Origin: Rattus norvegicus
Taxonomy: Eukaryota; Chordata; Mammalia; Rodentia; Muridae
Direction of reading: 5' to 3'
NCBI RefSeq assembly: GCF_036323735.1
Contig: NC_086029.1
Coordinates: forward strand, 14,245,816 to 14,309,815
Length of the DNA: 64,000 nucleotides
Part shown: one piece after another, positions 13,420 through 22,840 of the stretch
Layout: each line of letters begins with the position of its first letter
How positions within the stretch are numbered: position 1 is the first letter of the stretch
The notes under the pieces: model-generated
The model's database searches: none
Told to the model about the DNA's origin: nothing
The model's input: only the letters and a program-made list of their open reading frames with translations
Program-made: the position numbers and the translations under genes

Positions 13420-13475
13420 ACGAATCCCCTTTTTTAATTCATTGTTTACGAATCCCCTTTCTTAATTCATTGTTT
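13420..13475. repeat. 28-bp perfect-phase tandem duplication
   Basis: The 28-bp unit acgaatcccc...aattcattgttt occurs twice back to back (13420-13447, 13448-13475), with one mismatch inside the T run. It is not part of a recognised repeat. It looks like a fairly recent slippage or end-joining duplication. Confidence 0.9.
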
Positions 13476-14076
13476 GGAGTAGTTATATTCTTTTGTCTTA
13501 ACACAAGTTAGAGTGACTTCTTTTAACCTTAGTTTTAATGTTCCTAGGTAAGCTGTACATATTTTTAAATCTATCTTGTTTATGTTTTATATTGCTTCAT
13601 GACTTAAGATTAGTAGTCCTCATATTTTAAGCATTAATTTTATTCTAAGTTATATACAGATACATGAGCACATGCACATACATATATGCGTGCAACCACA
13701 GCATCTAAATATGTCTTTAAATTAGGGTTTACTCTTTTCCATAGAGTGAAATGATGCCAATAAAATTTGTAATATACACCTCACTTCTCTTTAGTGAATG
13801 GGACAGAATTCTGAGACAGGCATATTTCATTTACCAGCTGAAAACAGTTGTGACTCAAATGTCTAGCCTGTCTTTTAAGACACATTATGATCCTGTGAGG
13901 AGAAGCTATGATGCAGATATTCCATTTAGGGGTGCACATTTAATATACACCTGCTCTCTGTAACTTTGACTAGACAGACGTTTCTGCATTAATGACCAAC
14001 CACTGTACAAAGATCATCTTGTCTTTTCCTATTTTTACAAGAATAGATTGATCAATTTTGTTGTAAAATACAAAGA

Positions 14077-14146
14077 AAGACAGACAGACAGACAGGAAGA
14101 AAGAAAGGAAGGAAGGAAGGAAGGAAGGAAGGAAGGAAGGAAGGAA
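14077..14146. repeat. (GACA)n(GAAA/GGAA)n purine-rich microsatellite
   Basis: Several gaca units turn into gaaa/gaag and then about ten ggaa units, all on the purine strand. A long homopurine run of this kind can adopt triplex structure and is usually length-variable. Confidence 0.95.
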
Positions 14147-15165
14147 TAAGTTTTATGTTTCTTTAATTCCTGTGAAGTATGGGTTAGCCCCTGATAATCT
14201 CTAAGCGATTTATATTCTAAAGACTCAATTATTATCTGTTACTTACATGATGACTTTCAAATAATACTGCTTATTGTTACATACAGAGATTGCACATTTG
14301 CTCTTTATGAGAAATGGCATTTCAAACTTTTTACTGACTCTATTTCTATATTGACTTTACTTATTTAAAGGGGTGTTGTCAGGGGATTTTCTATGAGAGG
14401 AAACAGAGAAGCCAAAAAACTCTTGTCCATAGAAATTTGGGAAGGAGTGAGTGCACGTTATGTTGTTTCCTTGGTTCCTTCCTCATTTACTCTGCAATTT
14501 AGAAATATATACTGGCACCATTCATATGTACATCTTCCTAAAGTCTGGGTTGATTTCAGTTCTCACCACAGGGAAGAGTAGTGGCAACAAAACACAGTCT
14601 CCCATTTGCTTTTTATGTTTAATGCTTTTCCATTTTCTCTCCTTGTCTTCTGACATTCTCACCAAACCTTTCTTATTTGTGATTAAGTAACCCTTTCACA
14701 TCCAATGTTTGTCTCTCTATAGTTCAAATGCTTTCCCCTTATCTTCTTGGCAATCTTTTATTTGTTAGAGACTATTGTACCAGAAAGAATTAAATAAATA
14801 AAACATATGTATTGAAGTCTGTTGTAATATGGGAATGACACTGACCCACACACTATTGGTGTCAAAATTCAGAGAGCACAGAGATTGCTGGGAATCTTAA
14901 GAGCTAGAATGAGCTACTGCAAAGCCATCACTGAGCCTCTTGGAAAGTCTTAAGCACTTGAGTGAGCTATTAGGAAAATACTAAATGATATTCAGATGAG
15001 TCTCATCCAGTACACTAACTTAGTAGTATACTGTACCAGTAGTATATTCATGGTACTGTAGCTCCAACAGAAACTAGGGCATAAGGACCATAAACATTTC
15101 AATGATTGATTATCTACCCAGGGGATGAACTCTAGGTCCCTAAGAAAGACATATAATTGCCATGT

Positions 15166-15182
15166 AAAATTGGAAAGATACA
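15166..15182. repeat. Left target-site duplication of the full-length L1
   Basis: The 17-base string aaaattggaaagataca sits immediately upstream of the L1 5'UTR. It recurs exactly at 21609-21625 just after the poly(A) tail. The site reads gt/aaaatt, which on the other strand gives the TTTT/A type of target preferred by L1 endonuclease. Confidence 0.93.
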
Positions 15183-15919
15183 CACCCGAGGATCCCGGCC
15201 CGCAGCAGCTCTCTGCTCCCAGACCCGGTGAGAGAGAGACCCAACCGCCTGGTCAGGTGGGCACTCCTGAGGCTGCAGAGCGGAAGAGACCACCAACACT
15301 GCTCACCCCTGCCCACATCCCTGGCCCAAGAGGAAACTGTATAAGGCCTCTGGGCTCCCGTGGGGGAGGGCCCAGGAGCAGCAGGACACCTGCCGGAGAC
15401 ACCACCAGACCCTGAAGGAAACAGACCGGATAAACAGTTCTCTGCACCCAAATCCCGTGGGAGGGAGAGCTAAACCTTCAGAGAGGCAGAAACGCCTGGG
15501 AAACCAGAAGAGACTGCTCCCTGCACACACATCTCGGACGCCAGAGGAAAAAGCCAAAGACCATCTGGAACCCTGGTGCACTGAAGCTCCCGGAAGGGGC
15601 GGCACAGGTCTTCCTGGTTGCTGCCGCTGCAGAGAGCCCCTGGGCAGCACCCCACGAGCGAACCTGAGCCTCGGGACCACAGGTAAGACCAAATTTTCTG
15701 CTGCAAGAAAGCTGCCTGGTGAACTCAAGACACAGGCCCACAGGAACAGCTGAAGACCTGTAGAGAGGAAAAACTACACGCCCGAAAGCAGAACACTCTG
15801 TCCCCATAACTGACTGAAAGAGAGGAAAACAGGTCTACAGCACTCCTGACACACAGGCTTATAGGACAGTCTAGCCACTGTCAGAAATAGCAGAACAAAG
15901 TAACACTAGAGATAATCTG
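15183..15919 (+). promoter_or_regulatory. L1 5'UTR / internal promoter
   Basis: This is a GC-rich segment in an AT-rich neighbourhood, containing about one monomer unit plus the tether to ORF1. It shares blocks with the 5'UTRs at 34640 and, inverted, at 7795-8524, including gcccacatccctggcccaag and gaaactgtataaggcctctg. In rodent L1 this region is known to act as a Pol II promoter; its activity here is inferred. On the opposite strand it holds a 141-codon open frame (15303-15728). Confidence 0.8.
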
Positions 15920-16993
15920 ATGGCGAGAGGCAAGCGCAGGAACCCAAGCAACAGAAACCAAGACTACATGCCATCATCGGAGCCCAATTCTCCCACCAAA
16001 ACAAACATGGAATATCCAAACACACCAGAAAAGCAAGATCTAGTTTCAAAATCATATTTGATCATGATGCTGGAGGACTTCAAGAAAGACATGAACACAC
16101 TTAGGGAAGCACAGGAAAACATTAATAAACAAGTAAAAGCCTACAGAGAGGAATCGCAAAAATCCCTGAAAGAATTCCAGGAAAACACAATCAAACAGTT
16201 GAAGGAATTAAAAATGGAAATAGAAGCAATCAAGAAAGAACACATGGAAACAACCCTGGATATAGAAAACCAAAAGAAGAGACAAGGAGCTGTAGATACA
16301 AGCTTCACCAACAGAATACAAGAGATGGAAGAGAGAATCTCAGGAGCAGAAGATTCCATAGAAATCATTGACTCAACTGTCAAAGATAATGTAAAGCGGA
16401 AAAAGCTACTGGTCCAAAACATACAGGAAATCCAGGACTCAATGAGAAGATCAAACCTAAGGATAATAGGTATAGAAGAGAGTGAAGACTACCAGCTCAA
16501 AGGACCAGTAAATATCTTCAACAAAATCATAGAAGAAAACTTCCCTAACCTAAAAAAAGAGATACCCATAGACATACAAGAAGCCTACAGAACTCCAAAC
16601 AGATTGGACCAGAAAAGAAACACCTCACATCACATAATTGTCAAAACACCAAACACACAAAATAAAGAAAGAATATTAAAAGCAGTAAGGGAAAAAGGTC
16701 AAGTAACATATAAAGGGAGACCTATCAGAATCACACCAGACTTCTCGCCAGAAACTATGAAGGCCAGAAGATCCTGGACTGATGTTATACAGACCCTAAG
16801 AGAACACAAATGCCAGCCCAGGTTACTGTATCCAGCAAAACTCTCAATTAACATTGATGGAGAAACCAAGATATTCCATGACAAAACCAAATTTACACAA
16901 TATCTTTCTACAAATCCAGCACTACAAAGGATAATAAATGGTAAAGCCCAACATAAGGAGGCAAGCTATACCCTAGAAGAAGCAAGAAACTAA
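15920..16993 (+). CDS. L1 ORF1 protein, intact
   Basis: This 357-residue protein is the trimeric nucleic-acid chaperone that packages L1 RNA in cytoplasmic ribonucleoprotein particles. The layout is typical. Residues 1-45 form a basic, flexible N-terminus (MARGKRRNPSNRNQ). A long heptad-rich coiled coil spans about 48-172, dense in E, K, L and I. An RRM-like domain starts near residue 178 (SNLRIIGIEESED) and runs to about 255. The C-terminal domain runs from about 258 to 345, with TPDFSPETMKARRSW at 272-286 and LLYPAKLSI at 302-310. The start was chosen because the same MxRGK(H/R)RNPSNRNQDY start occurs in the copy at 35308. No stop or frameshift is present. The length matches rodent ORF1p. 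Confidence 0.95.
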   Translation: MARGKRRNPSNRNQDYMPSSEPNSPTKTNMEYPNTPEKQDLVSKSYLIMMLEDFKKDMNTLREAQENINKQVKAYREESQKSLKEFQENTIKQLKELKMEIEAIKKEHMETTLDIENQKKRQGAVDTSFTNRIQEMEERISGAEDSIEIIDSTVKDNVKRKKLLVQNIQEIQDSMRRSNLRIIGIEESEDYQLKGPVNIFNKIIEENFPNLKKEIPIDIQEAYRTPNRLDQKRNTSHHIIVKTPNTQNKERILKAVREKGQVTYKGRPIRITPDFSPETMKARRSWTDVIQTLREHKCQPRLLYPAKLSINIDGETKIFHDKTKFTQYLSTNPALQRIINGKAQHKEASYTLEEARN

Positions 16994-17052
16994 TCGTCTT
17001 GGCAACAAAACAAAGAGAATGAAAGCACACAAACATAACCTCACATCCAAAT

Positions 17053-20000
17053 ATGAATATAACGGGAAGCAATAATCACTATTCCTTAATATCTCTCAAT
17101 ATCAATGGCCTCAACTCCCCAATAAAAAGACATAGATTAACAAACTGGATACGCAACGAGGACCCTGCATTCTGCTGCCTACAGGAAACACACCTCAGAG
17201 ACAAAGACAGACACTACCTCAGAGTGAAAGGCTGGAAAACAACTTTCCAAGCAAATGGTCAGAAGAAGCAAGCTGGAGTAGCCATTCTAATATCAAATAA
17301 AATCAATTTCCAACTAAAAGTCATCAAAAAAGATAAGGAAGGACACTTCATATTCATCAAAGGAAAAATCAACCAAGATGAACTCTCAATCCTAAATATC
17401 TATGCCCCAAATAAAAGGGCACCTACATACGTAAAAGAAACCTTACTAAAGCTCAAAACACACATTGCACCTCACACAATAATAGTGGGAGATTTCAACA
17501 CGCCACTCTCATCAATGGACAGATCATGGAAACAGAAATTAAACAGTGATGTCGACAGACTATGAGAAGTCATGAGCCAAATGGACTTAACGGATATTTA
17601 TAGAACATTCTATCCTAAAGCAAAAGGATATACCTTCCTCTCAGCTCCTCATGGTACTTTCTCCAAAATTGACCATATAATTGGTCAAAAAACGGGCCTC
17701 AACAGGTACAGAAAGATAGAAATAATCCCATGCGTGCTATCGGACCACCACGGCCTAAAACTGGTCTTCAATAACAATAAGGGAAGAATGCCCACATATA
17801 CGTGGAAATTGAACAAAGCTCTACTCAATGATAACCTGGTCAAGGAAGAAATAAAGACAGAAATTAAAAACTTTTTAGAATTTAATGAAAATGAAGGTAC
17901 AACATACCCAAACTTATGGGACACAATGAAAGCTGTGCTAAGAGGAAAACTCATAGCGCTGAGTGCCTGCAGAAAGAAACAGGAAAGAGCATATGTCAGC
18001 AGCTTGACAGCACACCTAAAAGCTCTAGAACAAAAAGAAGCAAATACACCCAGGAGGAGTAGAAGGCAGGAAATAATCAAACTCATAGCTGAAATCAACC
18101 AAGTAGAAACAAAAAGGACCATAGAAAGAATCAACAGAACCAAAAGTTGGTTCTTTGAGAAAATCAACAAGATAGATAAACCCTTAGCCAGACTAACGAG
18201 AGGACACAGAGAGTATGTCCAAATTAACAAAATCAGAAATGAAAAGGGAGACATAACTACAGATTCGGAGGAAATTCAAAAAATCATCAGATCTTACTAT
18301 AAAAACCTATATTCAACAAAATTTGAAAATCTTCAGGAAATATACAGTTTCCTAGACAGATACCAGGTATCGAGGTTAAATCAGGAACAGATAAACCAGT
18401 TAAACAACCCCATAACTCCTAAGGAAATAGAAGCAGTCATTAAAGGTCTCCCAACCAAAAAGAGCCCAGGTCCAGACGGGTTTAGTGCAGAATTCTATCA
18501 AACCTTCATAGAAGACCTCATACCAATATTATCCAAACTATTCCACAAAATTGAAACAGATGGAGCCCTACCGAATTCCTTCTACGAAGCCACAATTACT
18601 CTTATACCTAAACCACACAAAGATGCAACAAAGAAAGAGAACTTCAGACCAATTTCCCTTATGAATATCGACGCAAAAATACTCAATAAAATTCTGGCAA
18701 ACCGAATTCAAGAGCACATCAAAACAATCATCCACCATGATCAAGTAGGCTTCATCCCAGGCATGCAGGGATGGTTTAATATACGGAAAACCATCAACGT
18801 GATCCATCATATAAACAAACTGAAAGAACAGAACCACATGATCATTTCATTAGATGCTGAGAAAGCATTTGACAAAATTCAACACCCCTTCATGATAAAA
18901 GTCCTGGAAAGAATAGGAATTCAAGGACCATACCTAAACATAGTAAAAGCCATATACAGCAAACCAGTTGCTAACATTAAACTAAATGGAGAGAAACTTG
19001 AAGCAATCCCACTAAAATCAGGTACTAGACAAGGCTGCCCACTCTCTCCCTACTTCTTCAATATAGTTCTTGAAGTTCTAGCCAGAGCAATCAGACAACA
19101 AAAGGAGATCAAAGGGATACAGATCGGAAAAGAAGAGGTCAAAATATCACTATTTGCAGATGACATGATAGTATATTTAAGTGATCCCAAAAGTTCCACC
19201 AGAGAACTACTAAAGCTGATAAACAACTTCAGCAAAGTGGCTGGGTATAAAATTAACTCAAATAAATCAGTTGCCTTCCTCTATACAAAAGAGAAACAAG
19301 CCGAGAAAGAAATTAGGGAAACGACACCCTTCATAATAGACCCAAATAATATAAAGTACCTCGGTGTGACTTTAACCAAGCAAGTAAAAGCTCTGTACAA
19401 TAAGAACTTCAAGACACTGAGGAAAGAAATTGAAGAAGACCTCAGAAGATGGAAAGATCTCCCATGCTCATGGATTGGCAGGATTAATATAGTAAAAATG
19501 GCCATTTTACCAAAAGCAATCTACAGATTCAATGCAATCCCCATCAAAATACCAATCCAATTCTTCAAAGAGTTAGACAGAACAATTTGCAAATTCATCT
19601 GGAATAACAAAAAACCCAGGATAGCTAAAGCTATCCTCAACAATAAAAGGACTTCAGGGGGAATCACTATCCCTGAACTCAAGCAGTATTACAGAGCAAT
19701 AGTGATAAAAACTGCATGGTATTGGTACAGAGACAGACAGATAGACCAATGGAATAGAATTGAAGACCCAGAAATGAACCCACACACCTATGGTCACTTG
19801 ATTTTTGACAAAGGAGCCAAAACCATCAAATGGAAAAAAGATAGCATTTTCAGCAAATGGTGCTGGTTCAACTGGAGGTCAACATGTAGAAGAATGCAGA
19901 TCGATCCATGCTTATCACCCTGTACAAAGCTTAAGTCCAAGTGGATCAAGGACCTCCACATCAAACCAGACACACTCAAACTAATAGAAGAAAAACTAGG

Positions 20001-20880
20001 GAAGCATCTGGAACACATGGGCACTGGAAAAAATTTCCTGAACAAAACACCAATGGCTCATGCTCTAAGATCAAGAATCGACAAATGGGATCTCATAAAA
20101 CTGCAAAGCTTCTGTAAGGCAAAGGACACTGTGGTTAGGACAAAACGGCAACCAACAGATTGGGAAAAGATCTTTACCAATCCTACAACAGATAGAGGCC
20201 TTATATCCAAAATATACAAAGAACTCAAGAAGTTAGACCGCAGGGAAACAAATAACCCTATTAAAAAATGGGGTTCAGAGCTAAACAAACAATTCACAGC
20301 TGAGGAATGCCGAATGGCTGAGAAACACCTAAAGAAATGTTCAAAATCTTTAGTCATAAGGGAAATGCAAATCAAAACAACCCTGAGATTTCACCTCACA
20401 CCAGTGCGATTGGCTAAGATCAAAAACTCAGGTGACAGCAGATGCTGGCGAGGATGTGGAGAAAGAGGAACACTCCTCCATTGTTGGTGGGATTGCAGAC
20501 TGGTAAAACCATTCTGGAAATCAGTCTGGAGGTTCCTCAGAAAATTGGACATTGAACTGCCTGAGGATCCAGCTATACCTCTCTTGGGCATATACCCAAA
20601 AGATGCCTCAACATATAAAAGAGACACGTGCTCCACTATGTTCATCGCAGCCTTATTTATAATAGCCAGAAACTGGAAAGAACCCAGATGCCCTTCAACA
20701 GAGGAATGGATACAGAAAATGTGGTACATCTACACAATGGAATATTACTCAGCTATCAAAAACAACGAGTTTATGAAATTCGTAGGCAAATGGTTGGAAC
20801 TGGAAAATATCATTCTGAGTGAGCTAACCCAATCACAGAAAGACATACATGGTATGCACTCATTGATAAGTGGCTATTAG
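17053..20880 (+). pseudogene. L1 ORF2 (endonuclease-reverse transcriptase), one premature stop
   Basis: The span is 1275 codons, the usual ORF2p length, in a single frame with one interruption: TGA at 17563-17565, codon 171. The endonuclease residues are in place: N-terminal LNINGLNSP, E45 in CLQETHL, D147 in VGDFNTP, D207 in IDHIIG, and D231-H232 in SDHHG. The RT domain has GTRQGCPLSPY and the catalytic FADD at codons 701-704 (19153-19164). The C-terminal cysteine motif starts at C1131 (CWRGCG...HCWWDC). The sister copy at 36946 and the minus-strand copy both have AGA (Arg) at the mutated codon, so a single A-to-T change explains the break. The 170-residue product would lack D207 and H232. 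The downstream frame from Met174 (17572-20880) keeps RT but only part of the endonuclease. Confidence 0.95.
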
Positions 20881-21453
20881 CCCAAATGCTTGAATTACCC
20901 TAGATCCCTAGAACAAACGAAACTCAAGACGGATGATCAAAATGTGAATGCTTCACTCCTTCTTTAAATGAGGAAAAAGAATACCCTTGGCAGGGAAGGG
21001 AGAGGCAAAGATTAAAACAGAGACTGAAGGAACACCCATTCAGAGCCTGCCCCACATGTGGCCCATACATATACAGCCACCCAATTAGACAAGATGGATG
21101 AAGCAAAGAAGTCAGACCGACAAGAGCCGGATGTAGATCGCTCCTGAGAGACACAGCCAGAATACAGCAAATATAGAGGCGAATGCCAGCAGCAAACCAC
21201 TGAACTGAGAATAGGACCCCCGTTGAAGGAATCAGAGAAAGAACTGGAAGAGCTTGAAGGGGCTCGAGACCCCAAAAGTACAACAATGCCAAGCAACCAG
21301 AGCTTCCAGGGACTAAGCCACTACCTAAAGACTATACATGGACTGACCCTGGACTCTGACCCCATAGGTAGCAATGAATATCCTAGTAAGAGCACCAGTG
21401 GAAGGGGAAGCCCTGGGTCCTGCTAAGACTGAACCCCCAGTGAACTAGTCTAT

Positions 21454-21522
21454 GGGGGGAGGGCGGCAATGGGGGGAGGGTTGGGAGGGGAACACCCATA
21501 AGGAAGGGGAGGGGGGAGGGGG
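21454..21522 (+). other. L1 3'UTR polypurine/G-rich tract
   Basis: Several runs of four to six guanines separated by short A-containing spacers form a potential G-quadruplex in the L1 RNA strand. The tract recurs at the same place in every L1 3'UTR of the window: 22685-22758, about 30549-30620, about 39990-40060, and as C-rich sequence in the minus-strand copies. It is a known shared feature of mammalian L1 3'UTRs. Confidence 0.8.
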
Positions 21523-21608
21523 ATGTTTGCCCGGAAACCGGGAAAGGGAATAACACTCGAAATATATATAAGAAATACTCAAGTTAATAAAATAAATAAA
21601 TAAATAAA

Positions 21609-21625
21609 AAAATTGGAAAGATACA
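21609..21625. repeat. Right target-site duplication of the full-length L1
   Basis: The string aaaattggaaagataca matches 15166-15182 exactly. Two further matching bases follow after one mismatch. It directly follows the A-rich tail. Confidence 0.93.
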
Positions 21626-21930
21626 TACATTCTATTGGCAAAGAGTGAATCTACAATCTTACCTTATAATAGTGTTATAAATGTCCCTGTCCCTAGGGAC
21701 AGGCAAAAATCAGTCTAAACTGTAATCACACTGAGAGAAATCATGAACATAATTACTAATCTTTATGACACAGTGGAACCTGGAGATCTGAAATCAAGTT
21801 TACCTTGGTCTGGGTTATGGTGACAAGTTGTGTGCATGCTGTTCTTTTCCTAAATGCTGGTTTGCTTCCAGTGCCTGTGCTAAAGTGTATGTTAAAACCT
21901 TTGCTTAATAAACTCCAGCTTTGACTCGTT
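21626..21930. other. Spacer between two young L1s; possible LTR or 3'-end-like segment
   Basis: This is about 300 bp without a gene. Near its end it has cttaataaactccagctttg, an aataaa signal followed by a short unique stretch before an A-run. That is reminiscent of an LTR R/U5 or a transcript 3' end. I could not identify it further. The next L1 inserted into the A-run at its right edge. Confidence 0.4.
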
Positions 21931-21944
21931 AAAAAAAATCCATG

Positions 21945-22825
21945 ATGGATACAGAAAATGTGGTACATCTACACAATGGAATATTACTCAGCTATCAAAA
22001 ACAACGAGTTGATGAAATTCGTAGGCAAATGGTTGGAACTGGAAAATATCATCCTGAGTGAGCTAACCCAATCACAGAAAGACATACATGGTATGCACTC
22101 ATTGATAAGTGGCTCTTAGCCCAAATGCTTGAATTACCCTAGATCCCTAGAACAAACGAAAGTCAAGATGGATGATCAAAATGTGAATGCTTCACTCCTT
22201 CTTTAAATGAGGAAAAAGAATACCCTTGGCAGGGAAGGGAAAGGCAAAGATTAAAACAGAGACTGAAGGAACACCCATTCAGAGCCTGCCCCACATGTGG
22301 CCCATACATATACAGCCACCCAATTAGACAAAATGGATGAAGCAAAGAAGTGCAGACCGACAGGAGCCGGATGTAGATCGCTCCTGAGAGACACAGCCAG
22401 AATACAGCAAATACAGAGGCGAATGCCAGCAGCAAACCACTGAACTGAGAATAGGTCCCCTGTTGAAGGAATCAGAGAAAGAACTGGAAGAGCTTGAAGG
22501 TGCTCGAGACCCCAAAAGTACAACAATGCCAAGCAACCAGAGCTTCCAGGGACTAAGCCACTACCTAAAGACTATACATGGACTGACCCTGGACTCTCAT
22601 AGGTAGCAATGAATATCCTAGTAAGAGCACCAGTGGAAGGGGAAGCCCTGGGTCCTGCTAAGACTGAACCCCCAGTGAACTAGTCTATGGGGGGAGGGCG
22701 GCAATGGGGGGAGGGTTGGGAGGGGAACACCCATAAGGAAGGGGAGGGGGGAGGGGGATGTTTGCCCGGAAACCGGGAAAGGGAATAACACTGGAAATGT
22801 ATATAAGAAATACTCAAGTTAATAA
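21945..22825 (+). mobile_element. Young 5'-truncated L1 (3' end only)
   Basis: It starts inside the last part of ORF2 (atggatacagaaaatgtgg), keeps the final ORF2 codons to the stop at 22117-22119, the complete 3'UTR with G-rich tract, and a poly(A) tail. It is flanked by a TSD of the form aaaaaaaatccatga at 21931-21945 and 22826-22840. It is nearly identical to the 3' end of the full-length copy 340 bp upstream, apart from a few substitutions and a short gap after ggactct at about 22597. This is a standard target-primed reverse-transcription product that stopped after about 0.9 kb. Confidence 0.93.
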
Positions 22826-22840
22826 AAAAAAAATCCATGA

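Larger units (their letters stand above)
8525..15165. other. AT-rich intergenic stretch with microsatellites; no gene
   Basis: Apart from the listed microsatellites, the dispersed repeat at 11793-12200 and the 28-bp duplication, I see no coding exon or RNA gene. The longest open frame here (10365-10808) is open mainly because it runs through a (TCTG)n repeat and should not be read as a gene. Confidence 0.6.
15183..21608 (+). mobile_element. Full-length young L1 retrotransposon (one nonsense mutation)
   Basis: This copy of about 6.4 kb is complete: 5'UTR (15183-15919), ORF1 (15920-16993), 59-bp inter-ORF spacer, ORF2 (17053-20880), G-rich 3'UTR and an A-rich tail with aataaa repeats (21586-21608). 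It is bounded by 17-bp TSDs. ORF1 is fully open and ORF2 is open except for one TGA at 17563-17565. Together with the near-exact TSDs, this says the insertion is recent. It is closely related to the truncated copies at 21945, 29154 and 58637. The lineage appears to be the rat L1_Rn group, by resemblance rather than by database comparison. Confidence 0.95.

Noticed and set aside
14077..14146. Short regularly repeated units considered as a CRISPR array
   Set aside because: It is a simple tetranucleotide repeat without spacers, in a mammalian genome.
17685..18254. 189-codon minus-strand frame inside L1 ORF2
   Set aside because: It is an antisense shadow of the coding strand. Similar hydrophobic antisense frames appear in the other ORF2 copies because the sense strand is A-rich.
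17572..20880. 1102-codon frame as a host gene
   Set aside because: It is the larger part of L1 ORF2, in the same frame as 17053-17565 and separated from it by a single stop codon.
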